In this document: in pieces, positions 63,875 to 64,000 of the stretch
How the letters are laid out: the number at the start of each line of letters is the position of its first letter
Position numbering within the stretch: position 1 is the first letter of the stretch
Source: Candidatus Accumulibacter contiguus
GTDB lineage: Bacteria; Pseudomonadota; Gammaproteobacteria; Burkholderiales; Rhodocyclaceae
Reading direction: 5' to 3'
NCBI RefSeq assembly: GCF_012940005.1
Contig: NZ_SPMX01000013.1
Location: 1 to 64,000 of the forward strand
DNA: 64,000 bases
The notes under the pieces: model-generated
Seen by the model: the letters and a program-made list of their open reading frames with translations, nothing else
What the model was told of the DNA's origin: nothing
Database searches by the model: none
Made by a program: the position numbers and the translations under genes

Positions 63875-64000
63875 ATGAGCCGGTCGTCGTCATTGCATTC
63901 TCCTACCTTCAGTCCGCTATATCGGCAGATCAAGGATTTGATCCTGCGCAATCTGGAGTCGGGTGAGTGGGGTCCGGGGGATCCCATCCCGAGTGAGTCC
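63875..64000 (+). CDS. GntR-family transcriptional regulator, N-terminal part, cut by window edge
   Basis: 42 codons from ATG 63875 encode a start typical of GntR proteins: PTFSPLYRQIKDLILRNLES, GEWGPGDPIPSES. That is the first helix and wing of the winged-helix domain. The frame stays open to the window end. There is no strong ribosome site before the ATG. It is divergent from mdh and likely controls citric-acid-cycle genes, with a palindrome between them. Confidence 0.85.
   Translation, partial: MSRSSSLHSPTFSPLYRQIKDLILRNLESGEWGPGDPIPSES

Overview
The window is about 64 kb of GC-rich, gene-dense DNA from a Gram-negative bacterium. A Rhodocyclaceae-type betaproteobacterium, plausibly close to Candidatus Accumulibacter, fits best. 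The reasons are two PEP-CTERM exosortase substrates (one with a sigma-54 promoter), creBCD, a lactate-use locus with a FadR/PdhR-type operator, a DUF4331-TPR-HupE operon, and mdh divergent from a GntR regulator. The taxonomic placement is inference. I see no rRNA, tRNA or CRISPR array.

Layout. 0-0.4 kb: end of a broken ISAzo13 transposase. 0.4-7 kb: a GDT1-type cation exporter, a two-gene TIR/STAND ATPase pair that looks like a defence or conflict system, an rluA pseudouridine synthase and a vapBC pair. 7.2-12.8 kb: a dienoyl-CoA isomerase, then a scarred stretch holding a frameshifted AEC permease, a sulfatase-modifying-factor fragment, a deleted metallo-hydrolase, a 15-codon oleate-hydratase remnant, a frameshifted fumC, an antitoxin without its toxin, and an IS3 fragment. 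12.9-20 kb: a solo DUF2126 protein, a gutted CHASE2 cyclase, OmpA and FecR proteins and a GAF/HD-GYP protein. 20.2-25.9 kb: D-lactate permease, dehydrogenase and regulator. 26-27.5 kb: an orphan JetD (Wadjet) protein. 27.5-33 kb: a ynbABCD-like phospholipid head-group locus. 33-40 kb: a GST, creBCD, a membrane spermidine-synthase-like protein and a PEP-CTERM protein.

40.5-49.9 kb holds the most intriguing cluster. It has two ferritin-like di-iron proteins, an SDR, a Rieske oxygenase, a GNAT-like protein, a PAP2 phosphatase, an amidohydrolase fused to a membrane Mpo1/DUF962-like domain, an NTF2-like membrane protein, a fatty-acid-hydroxylase-like protein and a 2Fe-2S ferredoxin. Together they suggest synthesis or remodelling of an oxygenated acyl lipid. 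50-64 kb: glgB, DUF456, the DUF4331 operon, a patatin, a DUF4157 metallopeptidase-like protein, a PilZ/YcgR protein, mdh and the start of a GntR regulator.

Two window-wide patterns matter for reading the annotation. First, at least eight genes carry an apparent single-base excess, mostly in homopolymers, which suggests sequencing or assembly indels rather than true decay. Second, several loci look like internal deletion scars where only the ends of a gene survive. A structured ~125-bp three-hairpin repeat occurs three times intergenically, with partial copies elsewhere.
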